A stretch of 60,000 nt of DNA from Tubulanus polymorphus (GCF_964204645.1 NC_134027.1:4082485-4142484); one strand, 5' to 3'. Counted from the first letter of the stretch, positions 34,500 through 45,959 are shown. Notes: generated by a model from the letters alone, not told the origin. Numbers and translations are program-made.

Positions 34500-35390
34500 A
34501 CAAACTGATTAATGTTATAGATGCTCTATATTGACATAGCGAAACAGTTTTCCCACCGATTATAGATATTTATGAAATTATTGACATTTTCATAATCATA
34601 AAAAGATTATCTTTCCGTGCGCGATGTTTATGCTGATTATGGTATATCATCAACGCAGAGCTAATGATTTGTTATGTATGTTTTACTTCCCAAGTGGTAG
34701 GGTCATCACAACTGTATTTTAATATCTGTTTACATCATTGTATTCGATGGTATTAGTTCCGCCAAAAACTACCCGGTGGATTGGGTCAGGTTTGTGGAGT
34801 ATGTTATCTCAACTGTCAGAGATAGAAACAAACTGTCATTTCTCTTACTGATACGTGATATTCCAAGTGCTCTCCTTCAAGTTTTGGAGATACTTCAATT
34901 GCCATTTCTTCTCACCTGGCACACATACTTCAGAGGTAGTGCAAACTGAAATGCATTCTGAGATCATTCAGTTGAGTATATAGGTTCTATAGGAAAAATC
35001 TAACGTTTGATGGGAATATATCTCGGAGAGGATCTCTACAACTTCATAAACTCTGAAAAATGGATACATACTTCTGCATCATTTCCAATTGGACATTGTT
35101 CATCAAAAGGAAGTGATCTTTGTTGAAAGATATTAAGACGAGTACTGAACATCATTTCTAAGAATCAAAAATAATTATCAACAGGAACTCGGATATCTTT
35201 GATGGTATGAGGTTCTGCCATTGTTTTATGAAGAGGAGTGGAGCTGATGTTAGTACTGAGCACGATATAGAATGCGATATTAAAGCGACTTGAAATATAA
35301 GTTGTTGAAGCGAGGTTGTGTATTGATGAAGTAAACTCTTTCTGTTTGTCTGCGTCTGCTGACTGTTGTAATTATTAGTATCTTTCAATC
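34500..35390. other. Intron-like stretch; nothing recognised
   Basis: No coding or repeat signal that I can support; one minus-strand ORF at 35158-35388 looks incidental. Confidence 0.4.
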
Positions 35391-35425
35391 ATGTATATTG
35401 TTTGTACAGGTTTCTACAACAACAG
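35391..35425 (+). CDS. Weak candidate phase-2 first exon
   Basis: ATG opens 11 codons (MYIVCTGFYNN) plus AG at donor ACAG|GTGAGG, phase 2. The Cys at position 5 could be lipid-modified. No promoter motif seen. Listed for matching phase and donor only. Confidence 0.2.
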
Positions 35426-35994
35426 GTGAGGAATCAACTGTGCTGGATAAAAATTCATTTCATTTCGTTGCAGTTATGTTTTTTAACATCGTACTGAACA
35501 ACTTTTCTTACACGATTCTTTTTCTTTCTCTTTTCATGTTTATCTTGATTTATTGAAATTCTTCCTAAAGGTGAGTGTTACTTCCTTTTATGATATCATA
35601 AAATATATTCACTACATGCTTATAAGTACTGATATTTTGGCTCGACAGTTCTTACAGCAAATAATTTAATAAGGCCTAATTCTTGTGTTGGTATTTCTGA
35701 CTTGCCTTTGTACATGGAATTCCTTCGCTTTTCTATCTTGCACTTCTCTAACCGGTTGCGACTTATCCAATGTTATGATAACATTCACGAGACCCTTCCA
35801 TTAGCAAAGTGCCAGTATTGATTCTATCTGAGAGAAAAGAAGAATGTGCAGTCTTTAACCACTCAGTCATCCGTGATGAACGGATTTCTCGACACCTTCT
35901 TAGTCTTTACATATCCTTCAATTGTAAGACAAAGATTTACCTTGTAACGTTTTCAGAACATTTCTAAGAGAACGTTTCAAATTGATGCACTGCG

Positions 35995-36237
35995 GTGCGC
36001 TTCCGTGTACAGATAACATTATTACCAAGGATAAATCTCGGAAAACTGAGACCAGAACTCGATTCTGAAAGTTGGAAGTTTTGTCTACATAAACTGATGA
36101 ACGAAGATGATGTTTTCAATGTGACATTATGTTATGTGATTCGGAAGTTTCAGATTGAAGTTTCTGAACTCTTTTCTAGACAACGATATGTTGACATTTC
36201 AAGTTTTGAGTCTTCAACAGATAGTATTCCCAAATAA
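35995..36237 (+). CDS. Candidate 80-codon open frame, possible terminal exon
   Basis: The frame starts without ATG just before an acceptor-like CTTCCGTGTACAG. Its peptide is protein-like (LGKLRPELDSESWKFCLHKL, then EVSELFSRQRYVDISSFES) and it ends at TAA. An internal ATG would give 47 residues. No family is recognised. Composition is the main support. Confidence 0.2.
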   Translation: MRFRVQITLLPRINLGKLRPELDSESWKFCLHKLMNEDDVFNVTLCYVIRKFQIEVSELFSRQRYVDISSFESSTDSIPK

Positions 36238-36239
36238 TT

Positions 36240-38297
36240 TTTCAATGTCGTTTTTTTATGTAGTTTTTCATTGTTCTTTTCGTTGTGGTGCTGATCGACG
36301 AGGAGCGTTTTATATTTTGTCGGTTGATTGATATTCATTGCGTGTCATCGTTGTAAGCATCATTACCAGCTGAAAATCCCCGATGGCACGACTCGTGTTC
36401 CACATCTTCAGTTTGTTTTGATCTTCTGTTTGGTTCAGGAAACGCTGCCTTTAAATGGAAATGATGGAAAAATTCTTCTCTCAGCCTACCCGGTATATAT
36501 CTGTTGGATGTGACTATGTGCTGTGATCATTCTAGCATATTTGAAATGTGGGAGGATGCGAATATTAGGCGGGACCCATTTGCCGGTAATCAAGAGTAAA
36601 ATGAAATAAATTTTGACAGGTACTGATATACATGCTATCTAGTGGGAAAGCCCTTAGTCATGGTCTTTGTGCTGTGCTGGTTGCTTTCAATGACCCCTGT
36701 GGCTAAAATGGAAAGATGGCGGATTATTTTTTCCACTGTTCAAATCTTTACTGAAAACACATTTTGTAAGAATGATTGAAGAAAACTGATAGTGACTCAA
36801 GGCAAAATGTAGAACAGATCGGAGCGTTCTATAAAAAGCTACTGATGTTCAGTTTTCAGATAATTTTAGCTCAATATCCTTGAGTTTTGATGATAAAATC
36901 CATACAGTTGTCAGATTAGAAAAAAACCCCTGTAAAACCGTAGTGATTAACTCGCTCCTTTGCCTGTTTCTGCGTTTCATTCACACCTGTTTATAAGGTA
37001 TAACATACATTAAAGGTTGAAGAACAGTTAGAGTAAGGCAAGTAAGCGGATTTGTTATAAAAATGCTGCTGTTCTAGTGATTTATAAACGTAAATCCCTG
37101 TAATCCCGTGTATAAGACTCTACAGCTGATTTACTAAGATTACGGTATAGATTTTCTTGTTCAGCGCTAGTATTCGTTGTTCAGTTTTAGATGGCGATAC
37201 CAGTAGCTATAGATTGCAGTAATTATGTGAATTTTTATTTTCTTCTGCAATTATGATCATGTGTTTATGAATGCTTTTAGGCTATCATGAGGGGAAAGAA
37301 TCATTTATAAATCATACTCGTCTTCAATCCCGGGTTATTTTTGAATCGAGATATATAGTATGAACCAATTTTCCATTCAGATTATATACTATTCATCTAC
37401 CTACAGAATCTAGGCTACACCTCCCACCTAGGTTCTCATTTATAGAATTTATTCATAACTTCATTCATCGATGAAGAATAACATCTCGTATGTTCCAGTT
37501 TTAAATGTCTGGAAAAATATATCCTTATTTATCTAGCCACTTTAATAGTAGTCTATAAATTGGATGGCATAGATAATCAGTGTAATTATATTCTGGGTCA
37601 TGTGAGTATGTGAATAATGATGATGATTTGAAGTTACCATCGTCGGTATGTAAATAGTAGCAATCATTATAAAGATCAGATAATGCATCATCATGATTAT
37701 TATCATAAAAAATGAATTATGTTTTAGCCACGTGACTCGGGTCCTAGTCTAGTCTATATCGGGGCAAAATGATTATCGACATAAGTACCCCGAAAACAGA
37801 GAAAATGAACTTTCAGGCGAGATACAGCGACATTGATAATGTGGAAGGCATTTTGTGCTCCTTTAGGCCAGGGTTGTTAGTTACGGAGTGCGAGATTGAA
37901 TTGGATTTGATTAGCTATCATACAGCGTCGATATTATCACGGATAGTCTTGACACGCTAGCCACATTAGCACTGTTAGATCCTGTTAGATCCTGATGACA
38001 TATCGCCTGGGGAACTCAAATAACATGTCATAACTGACAAATCTGAACCGGGTGGCTGTGTACAGACAGCATCGCCATAATAGAACTTGCAGTTTTAGAA
38101 AAATATGGGTAGAAAATCAGTTTCTACATCTGATTTAAGACAAGCTTTCAACGCAAAATCTATTCAATTCAATTCAAAATCTATATAGCTATACTAGCCC
38201 AGCACCCGCCCGAGGGAAGTTTAAAAAGTAAACCACAAGAGACAATGAGTAAAATGAAATGAATAGATTGAATGTTTTAGGTGGCGAGGGACCTGAT
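36240..38297. other. Intron-like stretch
   Basis: AT-rich, with no supported gene. A diverged repeat-like segment with AAGATGGCGGATT occurs near 36713, and AATTCAATTC direct repeats near 38165. ORFs at 36328 and 37769 have no supporting signal. Confidence 0.4.
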
Positions 38298-38421
38298 TTT
38301 CTTCTGCTAAAATTTTATTTTGGGCCTGGTCGAATATTTGTGGTTGGGCCAAACATCCTTCGCATTCGGCGCCAGTGTGAACAGTTGTTCCGGGTCAAAA
38401 ATGCTTGCGCAATCGCGGCTG
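38298..38421. mobile_element. Mutator-like MITE, family A, truncated copy
   Basis: This matches the left half of the 41102 copy in reverse orientation: CTAAAATTTT, GGGCCTGGTCGAAT, TGAACAGTTGTTCCGGG and the terminal ATCGCGGCT. Only one end is present. The ORF at 38259-38480 is caused by it. Confidence 0.6.
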
Positions 38422-38676
38422 ATGTGCAACAAGGAAGAGTCCTAGTCTTGCGTCTGATCACTCATTTGTCCCTCCCCTAGGATGACTGGCCTTGCATCGA
38501 AACCAATGATGTGTTAATTGTTTATGAATCAGCTCGGCATATGGTCAGGTGACGGACATGATGTTCCCTCTGAGCCATTCCCGGCCATCACTTTAACCAC
38601 CCCGACCATATGTTCCGCATCAGTGAACACAACTATTAGAAAATAAATTGCCTGTGATGGTATTCCACCGTAGACG

Positions 38677-38775
38677 ATGAAGGAGGGAGATACAATCAGG
38701 ATATGGAAAGTAAGAATGCTCTCTCAGAGTTTGTCTGATTACGGACTGATTGTAGATTTATATGGGCTTACTGAG
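38677..38775 (+). CDS. Candidate first exon with two phase-0 donors
   Basis: ATG in good context (A at -3) opens MKEGDTIRIWK, after which AAA|GTAAGA (38709/38710) is a strong donor. The frame stays open to a second strong donor GAG|GTGAGTGT (38775/38776) after MLSQSLSDYGLIVDLYGLTE. Both leave in phase 0. Nested donors in one frame could give two isoforms. This phase does not fit the phase-2 series, so the exon would need a different downstream partner, as would 41586. No family is recognised. Confidence 0.25.
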
Positions 38776-40344
38776 GTGAGTGTAATACTGGTTTCGTATA
38801 TCACTTACCTTTATATCGGCGTAAGATTATTTATATGGATAGTTAATGAAATTTTTAAATCTTTGCTTCGATAAGTTTCGAAGCTGACTTTAAAAATGGA
38901 TGAAATATTCCATCATTCTGTGTGATGAGATTGCTGGCGTAATTTCGCTGAATAACCTAATGTTTTTATAATAGTCGATGCTTCTCCAAACCATTTTCTC
39001 CGCTATGTTTACTTGGTCAGCAATCATTTCTGATAGCGCAGGCGCTCATCGATTTATCGAAATGTTGACATTTGCGATGATATTGGATAGAGTTTGTAAA
39101 ATATTTCAAACGTGCGGCTTTACGCTTCTGACTTAGTGTTCGGTACCGGTTTATCAATCATTGATGATAGAAATTGTAAAGATATCCTCAAAGGGGCCAC
39201 AAAACTCCTCAAACCAGCATTTACTAGATTGTCCTCTAAGTCCAGGTATCTGATTAATTTATTTTTATTGCTCGAGTTCCAACATTTAGTTTTGCACTTG
39301 ACAAATTAGCATAGCGTTCAGTATTCCAGTATTCGGTATACCGTGACATTGCTGAGTCAAAGGTTCCTGTAGGAGATCAGGCATTTTATTGCGCTCATAC
39401 CTCATATAGTTGTTTTTTATTTGGCAGTAATGACCCCCTTCGAGATTTGAGAGCGATCATAAATTTTCTTTGAAATAACCGCGCGATATTCGATGATAAT
39501 CGCGTGTGTTTCGTCGAGGTTATACGCACTATCATAATGTGGACAGCAGATGATGATCTGTAGGTACAGGACATGTATAATTAATCTAATTAAGTTGATA
39601 GGTCTGTAATTTATGTCCGAGGTTTCAATTCTGATTAGTCAGACTATCGTAGTGAATCATAGACCTATTGTCTTTATTGAGAGCACTTATGCAGCACTCT
39701 GAGGCGACTGGATACACTTTTCATCACTTCTCAGTCGTTTATGAATTGTTATGAATCTTTCATTCGTCGCTATTCAAGACTGAGAGCGAAGGGAATTGAT
39801 AGATATTTTTTGTAGCGTTGACGCGGAATGAACCGATATTTAGCTATTTTGAGATAAGATTTCATTTTCGTAGTTGTCCGTTGAAGCGTTATAACCTGAT
39901 GAATCCGCCGCAGACATTGTTCCGTCATCTAACGACATTCCTAGATTCACTAAGCGATGGTTATTTGCCGTGAAGATACGATAGGAAATGAGAAAATCTA
40001 CATTCGTGTTGAAAATAACATCCACTGATTGACATCAGACTTATTGTAAATTACTATCAGTATTTGGCTCATCTGCAGAGCGTAGAAAGTGGTCAGATTC
40101 TTTAAAACAACTTAGTTATTTTTTGTAAAATTGAGAGTGCAATCTCGGTGCATTCTAATTGTGAACTCGCTTTTGAAGGGTCGAGAATGATTCTGTAAGT
40201 GTTTGAGCGTTTCACGATGAATACGCAGGTGAGTCAGTAAAACTTAACCTTCTATCATCATTGTTTTGTGTTTCTCTTTGACTCATTGTCAATAATAAGT
40301 CACTCGAGGTTGATGAATGTTTCATTAATGAAGTTGAGTTGAAG
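38776..40344. other. Intron-like stretch
   Basis: No gene supported. Very short ATG-to-donor combinations occur near 40192 (ATGATTCT|GTAAGTG) and 40230 (four codons before CAG|GTGAGTCA); both are too short to call. Confidence 0.4.
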
Positions 40345-40463
40345 ATGAGAATGAAATATTTGACTGCTATCGATCAAATTAATGATGAAATTGAGCGAAA
40401 TGTGTCGTTTCGGTTTTTGATGCTTAAGAGACGTTCTGGTCGAAGCTGGTATCGGATTCTTCA
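40345..40463 (+). CDS. Candidate alternative first exon, 39 codons, phase 2
   Basis: ATG with A at -3 opens 39 codons and ends at CA|GTAAGTCC, a strong donor, in phase 2; the completed residue would be Gln or His. The peptide begins MRMKYLTAIDQINDEIERN with an acidic amphipathic stretch, then SFRFLMLKRRSGRSWYRIL, which is basic and hydrophobic and could bind membrane or form a protein contact. At 39 codons it is the longest of the well-supported series. A second phase-2 candidate follows 460 bp later (40921). The frame stops right after the donor, as expected in phase 2. No TATA box was seen. No domain is known to me. A common downstream exon is inferred, not seen. Confidence 0.45.
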
Positions 40464-40920
40464 GTAAGTCCTGTTTTATTCTTGGAATTCCTTCTAATAA
40501 CAGATTAATAATGATTATTAACGACTGTTGACCTCGTAGCAGGTGTGAACAATCATAACATTGCTACAGGTGAAACTAAATATATGTGTATACAATATTA
40601 GCAAGATCTCTGTTGATTGAATTCGAGTGACCGGTGGGTGTTTGAAATTGTTCATTTCAGGGTGCTGAAATGTCAAGGTTTCTTGAAAAGTTGTCTGAAC
40701 GTCTAAATTTATATTAATCGTTTATTGATATATCATTGTGTCATGATTATTTATCTGGTGATAAACTGTGTCTATCGATTTCATTATTGGAATATTGTCA
40801 AATATTGTTTCGTATGCGAAGACTTTGCACTCACATGTGAAACGCGAGGTCACGGGGTTTAGTAACGTCAACTCTGTTGGGTCTCAGTTTATAACTCTAA
40901 TTAATGGAACATTAAGAATC

Positions 40921-40982
40921 ATGTTGCCTCGACTGATACACGTTAGACATTTTGAAATGACGAAGCAATCTTTTAGTTCAAG
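40921..40982 (+). CDS. Candidate alternative first exon, phase 2
   Basis: ATG opens 20 codons (MLPRLIHVRHFEMTKQSFSS) plus AG at the consensus donor CAAG|GTGAGTGA in phase 2. The frame is open upstream to a non-ATG start about 150 nt earlier, so it might also be an internal exon. The peptide is basic with two His. Kozak context is ordinary and no TATA box is seen. Confidence 0.3.
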
Positions 40983-41090
40983 GTGAGTGATTTGAAAAAC
41001 ACTTGTCAGTCATCTTGTAAGGTGTTTGTTAAGATTCTCGTCGAGATACATGGAACGGGTGAATTTTAATGACAGCACTAAGTGTCGCGA

Positions 41091-41446
41091 TGATGAATGT
41101 ATAGCCGCGATCACACGATCATTTTTGGCCCGTGCCAAATTTGGCCCGGAACAACTGTTCAAATGGGCCCGAGCCTGTTTGACCCGGGCCAAATTTGGCC
41201 CGACCAAAAACATCGGACCAGGCCCGAGCCAAATTTTAGCACCAGACAAATGATTGTGTTCGAATTGCAACTGGCACGGAAATGATCCACTTCGCTTTGT
41301 TTGAGCATTTTTTAGTATCGAGCGAATGGTTCACGTGTGAACTCGCTCTCTAATTAGGCACGGGCCAAATTTGGCTCCAGCCTGATCCGTGCCAATTTGG
41401 CCCGGGCCAAATCGTCTCCGTGTGATCGCGGCTTATGATGAATGTA
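41091..41446. repeat. 11-bp target-site duplication flanking a MITE
   Basis: TGATGAATGTA occurs at 41091-41101 and again at 41436-41446, immediately outside the element at 41102-41435. A duplication of 9-11 bp is characteristic of Mutator-like transposition. Confidence 0.75.
41102..41435. mobile_element. Mutator-like MITE, family A, best-preserved copy
   Basis: This 334-bp element has terminal repeats TAGCCGCGATCACACG and, inverted, TAAGCCGCGATCACACG, with sub-terminal GGCC/CCAAATTTGGCC palindromes on both sides and no coding capacity. It is flanked by a perfect 11-bp duplication. TSD length points to the Mutator/MULE superfamily, although the repeats are short for classical MULEs. Overlapping ORFs on both strands (41010-41285) follow from the palindromic composition. 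Clear terminal repeats and an intact duplication mark it as the youngest of four copies here. Confidence 0.75.
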
Positions 41447-41585
41447 GAGTAATGCGGGAAACTGTAGTAGCTCTCGCTCTCTGTAACAGACTATAGAGCG
41501 CTGTATGCGCCGTGTGTGCGCGCGTTTTGTGACCTATAACAGTTAACCAGCACTCGTAATTATTGCTGGTAGGAGATTTAAATTC

Positions 41586-41639
41586 ATGGAAGGTCCCTGT
41601 TCTCCAGCTCTATCGTTAATTAATCGACATAAAAATCAG
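41586..41639 (+). CDS. Candidate first exon, phase 0
   Basis: ATG (G at +4) opens 18 codons, MEGPCSPALSLINRHKNQ, ending at ATCAG|GTAAGAG, close to an ideal donor, in phase 0. It lies 150 bp after a MITE. It resembles the series in form but not in phase; with 38677 it could mark a second splicing class or simply chance. Confidence 0.25.
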
Positions 41640-43692
41640 GTAAGAGTGATTTCACAGTTATTACACCACTTAACACACATCGCTGACTGTTGTTTCTAGT
41701 AAAAAATGTAACTGAGTGTTTTTGTATGGTTTATTTTGTTTGGAATGGATATATATATATATAATACATGTATTCCTCCTCCAGTCTTTATATATGAATA
41801 TTAGTTAAAAATGTATATCATATATAAGTAAGAAACTCATTAACAAATGTCGTGAACTATATCGTTGTGGTCGTCGGGCAATATTGGCCGTAGGACTTAC
41901 ATAAAAGCATAAATTGAATTTCCATTGCATTTGCTGTATGTATGTTTGCTTTAGGTATAGATTTTTGGCAGCTGTTTGAACGGAAACGGATAAATATTGT
42001 CCACATATCAATTCAGTACAAGTGTTTAAATATTGCCAGCACTAAATTTGAAACTTCATAAATTAGATTTTTACCCTACTTATTAAAGTCGTGGATACCC
42101 CGTTCACCATCAACTGCAATCTCTCTAGTGAAGTATCTAATTATTTCAGGTTTCAAATATCGATTTATAGGAATTTTTCGTACGGAAAAGTGTACTTGAA
42201 AATAGTGTGTGACACAAAAATTTCAGCGTTATACCTGGATAGGTTAATTGATTAATTTTTTATTCAGCCATGAAAACGTTAAAACTCCAACCAGTTGCGG
42301 ATGATTTATAGTTTTTATCGGTTTATGCAAAGATGCACCTAGCAAGCTGTGCCAAGGGCTAATGCCACAATGGCCCAATTATTAGTTTTATGGAGTGGAG
42401 CAGAATATTTGTTTCAAAAAAAGTTGAAATATAAGTATTTTTCTAAAAATATAAATAAATTGGCTATCAGAAAAATCATCAGTTTCTCTATAGTTGGATG
42501 TTGGGTGTTGGCTAACAGTTTTATGATTGATGATCTAACTTTTGAATAACGTATTATCTAGATATTTTTCTATATAAGTTGACCATTTCGAATGCAGAGA
42601 TTGATAGTAGGGTATCTACCTTAACCCTTATTGTCTGGTGTTGTTTTTGCTTTTCATATGACTATACACTAAAGTGAATGACTAATGACTGCCTCGAGTA
42701 TTTTTTAAAATCGCCCATCATTACTGATGTTTTATATAATACATATGTTTATTAGTGCTAGAGCTAGAGCTTATAGACGGCAGTTTTTATCAGAATTCAG
42801 TTACATAATGGTTTTTTATATAGAAGTTTCACTTTATTGGTATGATGAATATCGGTATGATATTGGTACCGTCTCGTCGTATTGACAATATTTAATGTCG
42901 ATAACACGAACGTGGTTGAAAATTCCTCTGCCAACCACGCAGTCATAAGTTTTTGTGAAATTGTTTTTCAGTCAACGGCTGCCCGATGACCCCTGGATGT
43001 TTATGACTAAGTTTCTACGAATCGTACCGAATTAGCACATTTTTTGGTTAACCGTGTGTTCCGATGTAGACAATAAGCAAATGCGCCGATATGATTATTA
43101 AAAACTTCATATTAAGCAACCTCAGCGTGTTTGTTTAGACGAGGGTTTATCTGAGGTGTACGGTGTACCGTGTAGGCCCATCTGGGGTCTTACTGTCTCG
43201 ATTTTTGCTCCAGTGCTGTCTCTAATTGCTGATGTTGTACTATTAGCTGTTTCTGAGTAACAATTTTCACTGAGCAAAAGCCGATAACCGATCTTTGATT
43301 TGACATTTCTTTGATTGTAGTTGATACTGATGTATAACGAAAAGCCAGTTTATCAAAAGGTTAAATCCACAATGAAATAAATCCTTTGTTTTATCAGCAT
43401 TGTTTTAACCGATTTATCAGATAAGCATGTTGATGGGTGGCTGGCTTGAAAATAGTCGATTCCATTAGGAGAATGTATTCTAAATACGTCTAAAATACGT
43501 CTAGTTTGCTCAGAACATTTCACTATTAAAAGTTCCGCTATATCTCGTGAATATTTTATGATTCAGTCTAATAAAATTAAAAGTGATGTTGAGTTTTGTA
43601 GAACGATATTGTTTTGGTAGAACGATGTTGAAACAGTAGATTTCACATGTTGTCAGTTTTATGTGCTTGTTTTACTCATATTTGATGAATCG
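41640..43692. other. Intron-like stretch
   Basis: No supported gene; short AT repeat near 41748. Minus-strand ORF 41805-42011 and plus-strand ORF 42349-42549 look incidental. Confidence 0.4.
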
Positions 43693-43857
43693 ATGTTCAA
43701 TAGTTGTCACTGCGTCCCTCGAATCATTGCTGTTGACATTACATCAGTGGTGCTGATAATATTTCTGTTTTCCATGTTGGATATTAGTTCAAAGGCTTTA
43801 TTATTCCGCGTTCTTAAACAATGGTTTGATCGTAAATGCAGGTTTTTCTGGTTATAA
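43693..43857 (+). CDS. Candidate 54-aa membrane microprotein
   Basis: ATG opens 54 codons with a Cys-bearing start (MFNSCHCVPRIIAVD), a hydrophobic segment of about 18 residues (ITSVVLIIFLFSML) and a basic end (VLKQWFDRKCRFFW). A single-pass topology is plausible. T-rich DNA may explain the hydrophobicity. No promoter or splice support. Confidence 0.2.
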   Translation: MFNSCHCVPRIIAVDITSVVLIIFLFSMLDISSKALLFRVLKQWFDRKCRFFWL

Positions 43858-44082
43858 AAGCTCATTCCCTAGCATGAACTGGCTAAATTTAAAACATGAT
43901 TTGGCGAGACGTACCGGGGGTACTCTTTTTTTAGTCGAAGAACTTAATCCTGCTCAATACATGATTTTAGTGGTCGTATATTTTTTGTATGGCTTTTGGT
44001 CCGAGACGGTGGTCCTGCTGACTGCTCCGGTCCGTAGTTTGTATATAAATAGCGGACAGCTGTTTTTTATTAGCATGTTGAG

Positions 44083-44358
44083 TCAGTCATGTGGAAACGC
44101 AACCACATTCACCTCACTGAACACCTGATGTGTTAAAAAACTATCCCAAACATCTACGCTATTCGCTACTAAAAACATACTTTGTTTATGGATGAATAGC
44201 GATGGTAGATTATGTGGAATAAGGGAAGATGGCTGGTACATGTACTGTGATTTCTGAGATAAATGTTGTATTGATTTGTTTATCAAGTTGGTCAGTTTAT
44301 TGACCGTTCGGGTCGTGCTAGTCCGGCTAGTCCAGCGAACAGTCTTTCTCGGCTTCAT
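44083..44358 (-). CDS. Candidate 91-aa minus-strand ORF with basic N-terminus
   Basis: ATG with A at -3 opens MKPRKTVRWTSRTSTTRTVN, Arg/Thr-rich without acidic residues, as in mitochondrial presequences or nucleic-acid-binding tails. The frame then runs on through polar sequence to TGA. A donor-like CAAA|GTATGT inside the frame (phase 1) would make it a first exon. Just upstream on its strand is GGCAGCCATCTC, a YY1-type motif. An oppositely directed ATG lies 30 bp away at 44389, so at most one of the two may be used, or the two 5' UTRs overlap. No family is recognised. Confidence 0.3.
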   Translation of the reverse strand: MKPRKTVRWTSRTSTTRTVNKLTNLINKSIQHLSQKSQYMYQPSSLIPHNLPSLFIHKQSMFLVANSVDVWDSFLTHQVFSEVNVVAFPHD

Positions 44359-44388
44359 AATGAAATAACGGAAACAATCTTATAAGAG

Positions 44389-44457
44389 ATGGCTGCCAAT
44401 ATTGATTACAGTATGCGCTGCATGGCCGACGAAATCATCAGCGTTGACGAGTGCTGA
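44389..44457 (+). CDS. Candidate 22-aa ORF or uORF at a TISU-like start
   Basis: AAGAGATGGCTGCC resembles the TISU element (SAASATGGCGGC), which combines a YY1 site with a start codon in transcripts having very short 5' UTRs. The frame reads MAANIDYSMRCMADEIISVD and closes at TGA. A weak donor GA|GTGCTG in phase 2 lies two codons before the stop. It may be a first exon, a uORF or only a YY1 site. Confidence 0.25.
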   Translation: MAANIDYSMRCMADEIISVDEC

Positions 44458-44459
44458 GT

Positions 44460-45355
44460 TTATGTACTGTTCTAATGATCAACAATCCAAACTCTGGAGA
44501 CTTAATTCTTCAAACTGAGTGCATCGATTTTAATCTAATGCTACCGATAGCCGGTTCATTTCAATTTCATTATATGCATTTTAATCTATGAAGACGAATC
44601 CTTGTTGAGATTCTTTGCATAGTTGTTCTATGTATTCTTAATACATGGCCAAAAATTTATCTTTATTCAGATTGCATAACATAGAAATACCTTTTGAAGT
44701 CACGGAATGGCTGTTTTGTTTGTGTATGATTAATTTGTGATGTGAATTTTTCGTAAGGCCAGAAAAAGGAGAAACTGTCAGTTATCCGAGTCATGCGATA
44801 TATTTTGATTGTCTGCGTTTTATTGGATATGATTACTAGTCGTAATAAGAAACATTTGGACTTTGTCCGGTGCATTCGCACTATGCGTTCAATAATACAA
44901 TAGCCAGAATATGAATACATATATCTAGTTATATAATCCATGCGAATACCGTAAAAAATCCACCGAAACTATTTCAATTCTTCATCAATAATTTGACAGA
45001 CATAAAGTCATGTTGCATTAATTAATTAGTTGTGAGCGATGAAAGTAAGTCAGATTTAATTGGTGCGTTGGTTTCGTAATGACTATCAAAAGCCAACCAC
45101 TCCATAGAAAATGAACCGCTCTGCTCGAGTTGACGCAGGTTTTATCTCGACGCGAAGAATTCAATTTTTTCCACGAGTCGATGGAAATAACGACCAAGTT
45201 CTTTTGAATAATGACATGAAGAGGGCACTCTGAAATTGAGCGAAAGACGCCCCCTCCATCGCTGAAACTGTTCTGTAAACATTGCCTGATTATTTATGCG
45301 TGAAAGACAATGATGATTTCATATACGAACTGGAGTTTATAAGGATAAGTTAAGG
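44460..45355. other. Intergenic or intronic stretch
   Basis: No gene supported. A GC-box-like CCCCCTCC at about 45249 precedes the exon at 45356 by about 100 bp. Minus-strand ORF 44663-44941 has no supporting signal. Confidence 0.4.
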
Positions 45356-45393
45356 ATGGGAGCCTGTTGTACAAAACGCAAAAAACGACAACG
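45356..45393 (+). CDS. Candidate alternative first exon, MGACCTKRKKRQ N-terminus
   Basis: ATG in ideal context (AAGGATGG) opens 12 codons, MGACCTKRKKRQ, ending CG|GTAAGAA, a strong donor, in phase 2; the completed residue must be Arg whatever base follows. Gly-2 followed by Cys-Cys and a run of Lys/Arg is the classical combination for N-myristoylation, palmitoylation and electrostatic plasma-membrane anchoring, seen in Src-family kinases and in alternative N-termini of signalling proteins. That a 12-codon exon should combine perfect Kozak context, this motif and a strong donor by chance is unlikely. It shares its phase with 22064, 40345, 57621 and 59775. An isoform that fixes the protein to the plasma membrane is inferred. 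Confidence 0.5.
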
Positions 45394-45959
45394 GTAAGAA
45401 ATATGACTTTCTTTTTAAGACTTAGCGATCACTTAGTCAATCGTCATTGACACTTTTTTCCTTTACTAGATTTTTTTTTATTTTGAGATGAAAAATCGAT
45501 AGTTGTTACTTGATTATTCTATTTTGAAAAAAAGTCAAAAGTTCATGATTCATTCATATTGTTCAAAAAGGAAAAGTTGGGCTTAGATTTTGATAATAAA
45601 TGTATTTTTCTTCACTAATGTAATATGATGGACTTAATGAAGTATATGAAATCCTTTGTTAAAAACTAAGGGCATTTATTTCAATGAATAAATTAACTTC
45701 AATCAAGGGCTCTTCTAAACACTCATCTGGATCAAGTTTCATTGATTTAATCTTTCTCAAAATTCAAGTACCCGTCCGTGGTTTATGATATTTTTACCAT
45801 GCTTTATAATGGCTGTTGTAGTTTGGAGTATTTTTTGAAGTAGCTTCATGAATTTCCAGTATCAGTATTCTCTCAGTCAAGAGTCGGCCAATCCTTGTTT
45901 TGAAGGTGATTTTTGTTCGGTTAAAGTGTATGTATTTAGGAGGACAGATGTCGACTGAT

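Noticed and set aside
41010-41285. Three overlapping ORFs rich in GP and AR
   Set aside because: Caused by GGCC palindromes of the MITE.
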